Shown: positions 7,054 through 13,244 of the stretch, piece after piece | Layout: the number at the start of each line of letters is the position of its first letter | Position numbering within the stretch: the stretch's first letter is position 1 | Source of the DNA: JBHJOF01 sp050330055 | GTDB taxonomy: Bacteria > Pseudomonadota > Alphaproteobacteria > Kiloniellales > JAKSDN01 | Assembly: GCA_050330055.1 (NCBI GenBank) | Contig: JBHJOF010000259.1 | Location: 1 to 18,462, forward strand | Direction: 5' to 3' | DNA length: 18,462 nt | Made by a program: the position numbers and the translations under genes | Notes under the pieces: generated by a model | What the model was told of the DNA's origin: nothing | Seen by the model: only the letters and a program-made list of their open reading frames with translations | Databases searched by the model: none

Positions 7054-7383
7054 TTAGTTGTCGTCTTCGTCGGAAACCCAGGCCGCGCCCCGGCGCTTGT
7101 CCAGAATCGCCCAGACCTCTTCTGGCTTCATGCCGCAGGCCGCCCACATGACCAGCAGATGATAGAGCAGATCGGCACTTTCCGCCGCCAGCGCCTTGCG
7201 GTTGCCGGCGACCGCCTCGATCAGCGCCTCGACCGCCTCCTCGCCGACCTTCTGGGCGATCTTGGGCACGCCGCGGGCGAACAGCTTGGCGGTGCGCGAT
7301 TTTTCCACGTCGCCGTCGCGGCGGCTTTCGATCACCTCATAGAGCGCGTCGAGCAGGCTGCCGTCCAGGTCGTCCCGGGCCAT
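7054..7383 (-). CDS. hisE: Phosphoribosyl-ATP pyrophosphatase
   Basis: This 109-residue HisE releases pyrophosphate from phosphoribosyl-ATP, the second step of histidine synthesis. It has the all-alpha MazG/HisE-like fold signature with clustered acidic metal ligands: the KVGEEAVEALIEA helix and the ESADLLYHLLVMW helix. The length is that of a stand-alone HisE, and no HisI cyclohydrolase domain is fused or nearby, so hisI must lie elsewhere. The start is the ATG at 7383. It is separated from hisF by 114 bp, the widest gap within the his block, which contains an inverted repeat next to the hisF stop. Confidence 0.95.
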   Translation of the reverse strand: MARDDLDGSLLDALYEVIESRRDGDVEKSRTAKLFARGVPKIAQKVGEEAVEALIEAVAGNRKALAAESADLLYHLLVMWAACGMKPEEVWAILDKRRGAAWVSDEDDN

Positions 7384-7461
7384 GCTGTGCCCCCACCAAT
7401 CAGTCCTTCGAGACCCGAGCGCCGGGTTGCAGTGTCATGATCCCGTAACAGGATTTGCCTG

Positions 7462-7497
7462 GCCTGTCATCCGCCGCGCGCCGCCTGCCGGACAGGC
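7462..7497 (-). terminator. Stem-loop just after hisF (possible partial terminator or processing site)
   Basis: GCCTGTC (7462-7468) and GACAGGC (7491-7497) form a seven-base perfect stem around a 22-base GC-rich loop, directly after the hisF stop in the 114-bp hisF-hisE gap. There is no T-run after it on the minus strand, so it is not a standard intrinsic terminator. It could be a processing or mRNA-stability element. Confidence 0.2.
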
Positions 7498-8262
7498 TCA
7501 GGCCGCTGGACGCACCGCCACGCCGGCGGCGGCCAGATGCGCCTTCGCCTCGGCGATCGAGTAGGTGCCGAAGTGGAAGATCGAGGCGGCGAGCAGCGCG
7601 CTGGCATGCCCTTCGCGCACGCCGGCCACCAGATGATCCAGGCCGCCGACGCCGCCCGAAGCGATCACCGGGACAGTGACGGCGTCGGCCACCGCCCGGG
7701 TCAGCGCGATGTCGTAGCCCAGCTTGGTGCCGTCGCGGTCCATCGAGGTCAGCAGGATCTCGCCGGCGCCGCAGTCGGCCATGCGGCGCGCCCACTCGAC
7801 TGCGTCCAAGCCCGTCGGCTCCCGCCCGCCGTGGGTAAATACTTCGAAGGATCCACCCGCTGTGCGCTTGCCGTCGACGGCGACGACGATGCACTGGCGG
7901 CCGAACTTCTCCGCCGCGGCGCGCACGAACTCCGGGTCCTTCACGGCGGCGGTGTTGATCGAGACCTTGTCGGCGCCGGCCAGCAGCAGGCGACGGATGT
8001 CGTCCAGATTGCGCACGCCGCCGCCGACAGTGAGCGGCATGAAGCAGGCCTCGGCCGTCTTCGCCACCACCTCGAGAATGATGTCGCGGCGCTCGTGGCT
8101 GGCGGTGATGTCGAGGAAGCAGAGCTCGTCGGCGCCGGCGGCGTCGTATATCCGGGCCTGCTCTGCCGGATCGCCGGCGTCGACCAGGTCGACGAAGTTG
8201 ACGCCCTTGACGACACGGCCGTCTTTCACGTCGAGGCAGGGGATGATGCGCACCTTCAGCAC
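7498..8262 (-). CDS. hisF: Imidazole glycerol phosphate synthase, cyclase subunit
   Basis: This is a 254-residue (beta/alpha)8-barrel protein. With HisH it converts PRFAR and glutamine-derived ammonia to imidazole glycerol phosphate and AICAR. The catalytic aspartates fall at D11 (IIPCLDVKDG) and D130 (VVAVDGKR), the positions known for HisF; phosphate-binding loops (LTVGGGVRN, VIASGGVGG) are present. The start is GTG at 8262, which overlaps the end of hisA by seven bases and gives the family N-terminus MLKVRIIPCLD. The overlap suggests translation coupled to hisA. The length is normal and nothing is missing. Confidence 0.96.
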   Translation of the reverse strand: MLKVRIIPCLDVKDGRVVKGVNFVDLVDAGDPAEQARIYDAAGADELCFLDITASHERRDIILEVVAKTAEACFMPLTVGGGVRNLDDIRRLLLAGADKVSINTAAVKDPEFVRAAAEKFGRQCIVVAVDGKRTAGGSFEVFTHGGREPTGLDAVEWARRMADCGAGEILLTSMDRDGTKLGYDIALTRAVADAVTVPVIASGGVGGLDHLVAGVREGHASALLAASIFHFGTYSIAEAKAHLAAAGVAVRPAA

Positions 8263-9023
8263 GCAGCGGCCTCGCTGCCGCCGACCAAAGCCAGCGCCGA
8301 CTTGGGATCGATGCGCCCGTCGTAGAGCGCACGCCCGACGATGGCGCCCTCGATGCCCCCTTTGGTGTTGGGGCCAGAGACCGCCAGCAGCGCCGCCAGG
8401 TCATCCAGCGACGAGACGCCGCCCGATGCGATGACGGGAATCGAGATCGCCTCGGCCAGCGCGGCCGTCGCCGCCACGTTGGGCCCGGCGAGCGCGCCGT
8501 CGCGCTCGATGTCGGTGTAGACGATGGCGGCGACGCCGCTGTCCTCGAAGGCGCGCGCCAGGGTCAGCGCGTCGAGCGCGCTCTCCTCGGCCCAGCCTTC
8601 GACCGCGACCTGGCCGGCGCGCGCGTCGATGCCGACCACGATGCGTCCCGGAAAGGCACGGCAGGCCTCACGCACCAGCGCGGGGTTCTTGACCGCGGCG
8701 GTGCCGAGGATGACGCGGCGCACGCCCGCCGCGAGCCACATCTCGATGGTCGCGAGATCGCGGATGCCGCCGCCGAGCTGTACCGGCAGGTCGACCGCGG
8801 CCAGAATCGCGCGCACTGGCTCGGCATTGACCGGCTTGCCTTCGAAGGCGCCGTTCAGATCGACCAGGTGCAGCCAGGAGAAGCCGGCGGCGGCGAAGGC
8901 GCGCGCCTGCGCCGCCGGGTCGGGATTGAACACTCTGGCGCTGCCCATCTCGCCGCGCAGCAGACGCACCGCGGCGCCGTCCTTCAGGTCGATGGCGGGA
9001 AACAGGATCATGGTCGGCGTCAT
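8256..9023 (-). CDS. hisA: ProFAR isomerase (phosphoribosylformimino-AICAR-P isomerase)
   Basis: This 255-residue (beta/alpha)8 isomerase opens the ribose ring of ProFAR to give PRFAR, the HisF/HisH substrate. The catalytic aspartates are D12 (FPAIDLKDG) and D133 (VVGIDARAG). Phosphate-binding segments include VQLGGGIRD and VIASGGVSS. The ATG at 9023 overlaps the acetyltransferase stop as ATGA, which favours it; a second ATG four codons later would give the more usual MILFPAIDLK N-terminus, and both remain possible. It overlaps hisF by seven bases at its 3' end. Confidence 0.96.
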   Translation of the reverse strand: MTPTMILFPAIDLKDGAAVRLLRGEMGSARVFNPDPAAQARAFAAAGFSWLHLVDLNGAFEGKPVNAEPVRAILAAVDLPVQLGGGIRDLATIEMWLAAGVRRVILGTAAVKNPALVREACRAFPGRIVVGIDARAGQVAVEGWAEESALDALTLARAFEDSGVAAIVYTDIERDGALAGPNVAATAALAEAISIPVIASGGVSSLDDLAALLAVSGPNTKGGIEGAIVGRALYDGRIDPKSALALVGGSEAAAC

Positions 9024-9580
9024 TCCGAGGCCGAAGCGGCACCCGTCAGGTCCTTGTAGTAATAGAAGCCGGTCACCCAGCGGCCGCCGGCCAAGGCATA
9101 GTGCGGATGGGTGCCGTAGCGCTGGTAGCCGAGCTGGTCGTAGAGCCGGATCGCGCGCTCCTGGGTCTCGCGGACGTCGAGGTTAAGCACGCGCAGGCCG
9201 GCCGAGCGCGCCGCCCTTTCGACCGCTTCGACCAGCATGCGCGCCAGGCCATGGCCGCGCGCCCAAGGCGCGACGAAGAAGGTCGAGAGCTGGCCGACGT
9301 AGCTCTGCGCCTCGTTGTTCTTGGGCATGCGCTGCAGCTGGGCCGAGCCGGCGATGGTGCCGTCGAGCCGGCTGACGAAGAGCTCGCGCTCGGGCACCAG
9401 CAGCACGCCGCGCCAGTAGGTCTCCATCACGCTGCGCTGCGGCGGCTTGAGCCAGCCGAAGCCGCCGCCGTCGAGGATCGCCGCGTCGGCCGCGTCGCAA
9501 AGCTCGTGCAGGTCACGCGTGGCGAGCTGGTTCAGGCGCTCGACGCGCGTCGTCGGAGTAGGGGTTGCCGTTTCCGTCAT
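9020..9580 (-). CDS. GNAT-family N-acetyltransferase inside the his operon
   Basis: This 186-residue GNAT acetyltransferase transfers acetyl from acetyl-CoA to an unknown amine. The acetyl-CoA site is in LSTFFVAPWARGHGLARMLV (core R-G-H-G-L-A), with the later motif B region RLYDQLGYQRYGTHPHY. The start chosen is the ATG at 9580, whose A is also the last base of the hisH TGA stop (TGATG); GAGG lies about 11 bases upstream within hisH. At the 3' end, its stop overlaps the hisA start as ATGA. It is therefore translationally embedded between hisH and hisA. No histidine-pathway step needs an acetyltransferase, so the role is open: modification of a pathway enzyme, of an intermediate or of an unrelated metabolite. 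The GTG at 9592 is an alternative start. Confidence 0.85.
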   Translation of the reverse strand: MTETATPTPTTRVERLNQLATRDLHELCDAADAAILDGGGFGWLKPPQRSVMETYWRGVLLVPERELFVSRLDGTIAGSAQLQRMPKNNEAQSYVGQLSTFFVAPWARGHGLARMLVEAVERAARSAGLRVLNLDVRETQERAIRLYDQLGYQRYGTHPHYALAGGRWVTGFYYYKDLTGAASASE

Positions 9581-10224
9581 CAGGGACGCCACCTCAGGAA
9601 GTTGCCGAGCAGGCGCAGGCCGGCGGCCTGGCTCTTCTCGGGATGGAACTGCGTGCCGACCAGGTTGTCGCGGCCGACCACCGCGACAAGCGGTCCGCCG
9701 TAGTCGCAGCGCGCCAGCACCTGGGCCGGATCGCGCAGCCGCAGATGATAGCCGTGAACGAAATAGACATGCGTGCCCGCACCCAGTCCGTCCAGTACCG
9801 GATGGCCGGGATCGATCTTCTGCAGCTCGTTCCAGCCCATGTGCGGCACCTTGAGACCCGGGTCGGCCAGCTCGAGCGCCACCACGTCGCCGTCGATCCA
9901 GCCCAGGCCGCGATGCTCGCCATGCTCATAGCCGCAGGCCGCCATGAGCTGCATGCCGACGCAGATGCCGAGGAACGGCCGGCCGCGCTTGATCACCGCG
10001 TCCTCGAGCGCCGCTTCCATGCCGTCGAGCGCAGCCAGGCCCTGGCGGCAGTCGCCGAAGGCGCCGACGCCAGGCAGCACGATGGCCTCGGCCCGCGCTA
10101 CCTGCTCGGCCTCGGCGGTCACCAGCACGGGACGCGATTGGCCGTCTTCGCGCAGCGCGCGCTCCAGGGCCTTGGCTGCCGAGCGCAGGTTGCCCGAGCC
10201 ATAGTCGATGATTGCGACGGTCAT
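9580..10224 (-). CDS. hisH: Imidazole glycerol phosphate synthase, glutaminase subunit
   Basis: This 214-residue class I glutamine amidotransferase supplies ammonia to HisF. The triad is visible: C88 in FLGICVGMQ, and H194 and E196 in GTQFHPEKSQ. The N-terminus VAIIDYGSGNLRS and the oxyanion-strand PGVGAFGD are typical. The start is ATG at 10224; the ribosome site is not strong. The stop overlaps the acetyltransferase start by one base. The gap from hisB is 53 bp with no feature I can support. Confidence 0.96.
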   Translation of the reverse strand: MTVAIIDYGSGNLRSAAKALERALREDGQSRPVLVTAEAEQVARAEAIVLPGVGAFGDCRQGLAALDGMEAALEDAVIKRGRPFLGICVGMQLMAACGYEHGEHRGLGWIDGDVVALELADPGLKVPHMGWNELQKIDPGHPVLDGLGAGTHVYFVHGYHLRLRDPAQVLARCDYGGPLVAVVGRDNLVGTQFHPEKSQAAGLRLLGNFLRWRP

Positions 10225-10277
10225 GGCTCAAGCCGCGCAGGCGGCCCCGATATGAACCCCAGCGTGGTGGCGAGGCA

Positions 10278-10898
10278 TCAGAGCGTCCCCTTGGTCGAGG
10301 GAACCGCCTCGGCCGCCCGCGGATCGATCTCGATCGCCCGGCGCAGCGCCCGCGCCAGGCCCTTGTAGCAGGACTCCACGATATGGTGGCTGTTGCTGCC
10401 GTAGAGGTTTTCCACATGCAGCGTGAGGCCGCCGTGCTGGGCGAAGGCCTGGAACCACTCCTTGAACAGCTCCGTGTCCATCTCGCCCAGCTTGTCGCGG
10501 GCAAAGTCCACCTTCCAGATCAGGTAGGGCCGGTTCGAGACGTCCAGCGCCACCCGGGTCAGGGTCTCGTCCATGGGGATCAGCGCGTCGGCATAGCGCA
10601 CGATGCCCTTGCGGTCGCCCAGCGCCTCGGACAGGGCCTGGCCGAGCACGATGCCGGTGTCCTCGGTGGTGTGGTGGAAGTCGATGTGCAGGTCGCCTTC
10701 GGCGCGCAGGGTGATGTCGATCAGGCTGTGACGCGAGAGCTGCTCCAGCATGTGGTCGAGGAAGCCTATGCCCGTGTGCACGTCATAGTGGCCCTGGCCG
10801 TCCAGCCGGACGCTGGCGGTGATGCGGGTCTCCTTGGTGGCGCGCTCGACCGTGGCCTGGCGCCCCCCCTGGATCGTGCGGACGGCGGCTCTCGCCAT
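10278..10898 (-). CDS. hisB: Imidazoleglycerol-phosphate dehydratase
   Basis: This 206-residue monofunctional HisB dehydrates imidazole glycerol phosphate to imidazole acetol phosphate. Both manganese-binding repeats are present: HTGIGFLDHML with HIDFHHTTEDTG, and FAQHGGLTLH with YGSNSHHIVE. There is no N-terminal histidinol-phosphatase domain, unlike the E. coli bifunctional protein. The start is ATG at 10898 with AGGAG a few bases upstream; a longer frame opens at 10985 only with GTG and adds low-complexity Arg-rich residues. It is the first visible gene of the minus-strand his block and is divergent from hslV. Confidence 0.95.
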   Translation of the reverse strand: MARAAVRTIQGGRQATVERATKETRITASVRLDGQGHYDVHTGIGFLDHMLEQLSRHSLIDITLRAEGDLHIDFHHTTEDTGIVLGQALSEALGDRKGIVRYADALIPMDETLTRVALDVSNRPYLIWKVDFARDKLGEMDTELFKEWFQAFAQHGGLTLHVENLYGSNSHHIVESCYKGLARALRRAIEIDPRAAEAVPSTKGTL

Positions 10899-10970
10899 GG
10901 GCCGTCTCCTCTGCCTCGCGGTCGCGGAACGGCGCCTTGTAGCAGGAAGCCGCCGCCAGGGCCAGCCCAG

Positions 10971-10994
10971 GGCAATCGAGTTCACCCGATTGCC
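10971..10994. promoter_or_regulatory. Inverted repeat GGCAATCG-N8-CGATTGCC between hisB and hslV
   Basis: The arms at 10971-10978 and 10987-10994 are a perfect 8-bp match around AGTTCACC. The repeat lies 73 bp upstream of hisB and 56 bp upstream of the -35 of the proposed hslV promoter. It could be an operator for the his block or a hairpin in its leader. I see no his leader peptide with a run of His codons. Confidence 0.35.
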
Positions 10995-11049
10995 GTGGTT
11001 CGAAACCCTGCAGCCAGCCTTGCATTGGCGGCAGGGCAGGCAGAAGGAG

Positions 11050-11078
11050 CTTGAAGCGCCCGGCGCTTTCGCCCATTT
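11050..11078 (+). promoter_or_regulatory. Sigma-32 (RpoH) type heat-shock promoter for hslVU
   Basis: CTTGAA at 11050-11055 and CCCATTT at 11072-11078 are 16 bases apart, close to the RpoH consensus CTTGAA-N13-17-CCCCATnT. HslVU is a classic sigma-32 target, which supports the call. Transcription would start at about 11084-11087, at or next to the hslV ATG at 11087. Confidence 0.75.
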
Positions 11079-11086
11079 CTCTTGCC

Positions 11087-11668
11087 ATGTCCAACCCGGA
11101 CCCCAACCCCTACAGCCCCGGCTCCACCAGCCCCTGGCACGGCACGACCATCCTCTCGGTCCGCAAGGGCGGGCTGGCGGTGGTCGCCGGCGACGGCCAG
11201 GTCAGCTTCGGCAACACGGTCATCAAGTCCAATGCCAAGAAGGTTCGGCGCCTGGGCAAGGGTAGCGTCGTGGCCGGCTTCGCCGGCGCCACGGCCGACG
11301 CCATGACCCTGTTCGAGCGGCTCGAGGCCAAGCTGGAGACCTATCCCGACCAGCTCACCCGGGCCTGCGTCGAGCTCGCCAAGGACTGGCGCACCGACCG
11401 CTACCTGCGCCGCCTGGAGGCCATGATGGCGGTGATCGACCGCCAGGCCTCGCTGGTGCTGACCGGCACCGGCGACGTGCTGGAGCCGGAGGACGGGCTG
11501 ATCGGCATCGGCTCCGGCGGCAGCTACGCGCTGGCCGCCGCCCGGGCGCTGATCGACCGGGACGACATGGACGCCGAAACCATCGCCCGAAAGGCTCTGC
11601 ACATTGCCGCCGGAATCTGTGTTTACACCAATGACTCAATTGTCCTCGAAAGCGTCGCAGCGGACTGA
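11087..11668 (+). CDS. hslV: HslV (ClpQ) protease subunit with N-terminal propeptide
   Basis: This 193-residue threonine protease subunit forms the proteolytic core that HslU feeds with unfolded substrates. The catalytic Thr follows a 19-residue leader: WHG|TTILSVRKGGLAVVAGDGQ. E. coli HslV needs removal of only Met, whereas here a propeptide ending in WHG must be cleaved, probably by self-processing; the mature chain is 174 residues, a normal length. The ATG at 11087 is the only possible start before the Thr: no other ATG, GTG or TTG lies in frame between them, and the only upstream opening is a TTG at 11051 with AAGGAG too close. There is no ribosome site before 11087, and the heat-shock promoter ends nine bases upstream, so the mRNA may be leaderless. 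It overlaps hslU by 38 bases. Confidence 0.95.
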   Translation: MSNPDPNPYSPGSTSPWHGTTILSVRKGGLAVVAGDGQVSFGNTVIKSNAKKVRRLGKGSVVAGFAGATADAMTLFERLEAKLETYPDQLTRACVELAKDWRTDRYLRRLEAMMAVIDRQASLVLTGTGDVLEPEDGLIGIGSGGSYALAAARALIDRDDMDAETIARKALHIAAGICVYTNDSIVLESVAAD

Positions 11669-12998
11669 GGCCGAGCGCCTCAACGGCGCCGGCTCGTTCA
11701 GCCCGCGCGAGATCGTCTCGGAGCTCGACCGCTACATCGTCGGCCAGGCCGACGCCAAGCGCGCGGTGGCCATCGCGCTGCGCAACCGCTGGCGCCGGCA
11801 GCAGCTGCCCGAGGCGCTGCGCGACGAGGTGCTGCCCAAGAACATCCTGATGATCGGGCCGACCGGCGTCGGCAAGACCGAGATCGCGCGCCGCCTGGCC
11901 AAGCTGGCGCAGGCGCCCTTCATCAAGATCGAGGCGACCAAGTTCACCGAGGTCGGCTACGTCGGCCGCGACGTCGAGCAGATCGTGCGCGACCTGGTCG
12001 AGATCTCGATCAACATGACCCGCGAGCGCCTGCGCAAGGAGGTCAAGGCCAAGGCCGAGCTGGCCGCCGAGGAGCGCCTGCTCGACGCGCTGGTCGGCGA
12101 GACGGCGCGCGACGACACGCGCATCGCCTTCCGCCGCCGCCTGCGCAACGGCGAGCTGAACGACCGTGAGATCGAGCTGGAGCTTGCCGACAGCGGTGGC
12201 CTCAGCCTGCCGACCATGGACATCCCCGGCATGCCCGGCAGACAGGTCGGCATGATCAACCTGAACGACATTCTGGGCAAAGCCTTCGGCGGCCGCACCA
12301 AGACGCGCCGCCTGCCCGTCGAGGAAGCGCTCAACCTGCTGATCAACGAGGAGAGCGACAAGCTGCTCGACAACGAGATGATCACCGCCGAGGCGATCGC
12401 CACGGTCGAGCAGAACGGCATCGTGTTCCTCGACGAGATCGACAAGATCACCGCGCGCTCCGAGCGCATTGGCGCAGACGTCAGCCGCGAGGGCGTGCAG
12501 CGCGACCTGCTGCCGCTGATCGAGGGCACCACGGTCGCCACCAAGCACGGCACGGTGAAGACCGACTTCATCCTCTTCATCGCCTCGGGCGCCTTTCATT
12601 TCGCCAAGCCGGCCGACCTGCTGCCCGAGCTGCAGGGCCGCCTGCCGATCCGCGTCGAGCTGAGCGCGCTGACGCGCGACGACTTCAAGCGCATCCTGCG
12701 CGAGCCGGAGAACAGCCTCGTCGTGCAGTACACGGCCTTGCTCGGTACGGAAGACGTGACGCTCAGCTTCACCGAGGAGGCGATCGACGCGCTGGCCGAC
12801 CTGGCGGCGGAGATCAACTCTTCGGTCGAGAACATCGGCGCGCGCCGCCTGCACACCGTGATGGAGAAGCTCTTGGAGGAGATCTCCTTCACCGCCACCG
12901 ACCGCGGCGGCGAGACCATCACCATCGAAGCCGACTACGTCCACGAGCGCGTCGGCGAGCTCGCCAAGAACGCCGACCTGAGCAAGTTCATCCTGTAG
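11631..12998 (+). CDS. hslU: HslU (ClpY) AAA+ unfoldase ATPase subunit
   Basis: This 455-residue AAA+ protein unfolds substrates and threads them into HslV. Walker A is GPTGVGKT at 76-83 and Walker B with DEID at 268-271 (GIVFLDEIDKI). The intermediate I-domain lies between about 105 and 245 and includes the conserved MPGRQVGMINLND region. Sensor and arginine-finger regions follow, ending in the C-terminal tail SKFIL, which docks into HslV to activate it. The ATG at 11631 lies inside the last 38 bases of hslV in another frame, so translation is probably coupled. The longer frame to 11604 opens only with TTG. Confidence 0.96.
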   Translation: MTQLSSKASQRTEAERLNGAGSFSPREIVSELDRYIVGQADAKRAVAIALRNRWRRQQLPEALRDEVLPKNILMIGPTGVGKTEIARRLAKLAQAPFIKIEATKFTEVGYVGRDVEQIVRDLVEISINMTRERLRKEVKAKAELAAEERLLDALVGETARDDTRIAFRRRLRNGELNDREIELELADSGGLSLPTMDIPGMPGRQVGMINLNDILGKAFGGRTKTRRLPVEEALNLLINEESDKLLDNEMITAEAIATVEQNGIVFLDEIDKITARSERIGADVSREGVQRDLLPLIEGTTVATKHGTVKTDFILFIASGAFHFAKPADLLPELQGRLPIRVELSALTRDDFKRILREPENSLVVQYTALLGTEDVTLSFTEEAIDALADLAAEINSSVENIGARRLHTVMEKLLEEISFTATDRGGETITIEADYVHERVGELAKNADLSKFIL

Positions 12999-13019
12999 CG
13001 CGACAGGGGCCTTCTGCCG

Positions 13020-13195
13020 CGGTCTCGCAACGCCTATGCACACACACCTGTCGTCCCGGGGCTTGTCGCCGGAACCCAATGGCGTTAGCAACCGATTGAG
13101 CTGCTAGAGCAATAGGTCCCGGCAATAAGTGCCGGGACGACAGCCTTCAGTGTGGCGATGGCGAGCCTCTCCTGCACGCGATGCGTAGTTGTCGT
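13020..13195. repeat. Interspersed palindromic repeat, copy 2 (between hslU and the peroxidase gene)
   Basis: This is the second copy of the element at 770-941. The arms are 36 bp (13048-13083 and 13108-13143) with a 24-base spacer, three longer than in copy 1. The right arm keeps a perfect inner hairpin CCCGGCA-ataag-TGCCGGG, while the left arm has decayed (the GG/CC pair now reads GG/CG, and one G has become A). Outside the arms it matches copy 1 without gaps for about 28 bases on the left and about 50 on the right. It occupies the gap between convergent hslU and the peroxidase gene and could act as a two-way transcription stop, though no T-run is present. Confidence 0.8.
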
Positions 13196-13244
13196 AGCGG
13201 GGCAGGAGAGGCCCTTTCCCTCATTCGAATCACACTTGGCACCC

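Noticed and set aside
10899..10985. N-terminal extension of hisB to a GTG at 10985
   Set aside because: It adds 29 Arg-rich residues not found in the family, and the ATG at 10898 has an AGGAG ribosome site.
11355..13091. 578-codon open frame on the minus strand, antisense to hslVU
   Set aside because: It lies over hslV and hslU, whose products are unmistakable. The antisense product is compositionally biased (Leu/Asp/Gln/Val-rich) with no domain; long antisense frames are expected in GC-rich genes.
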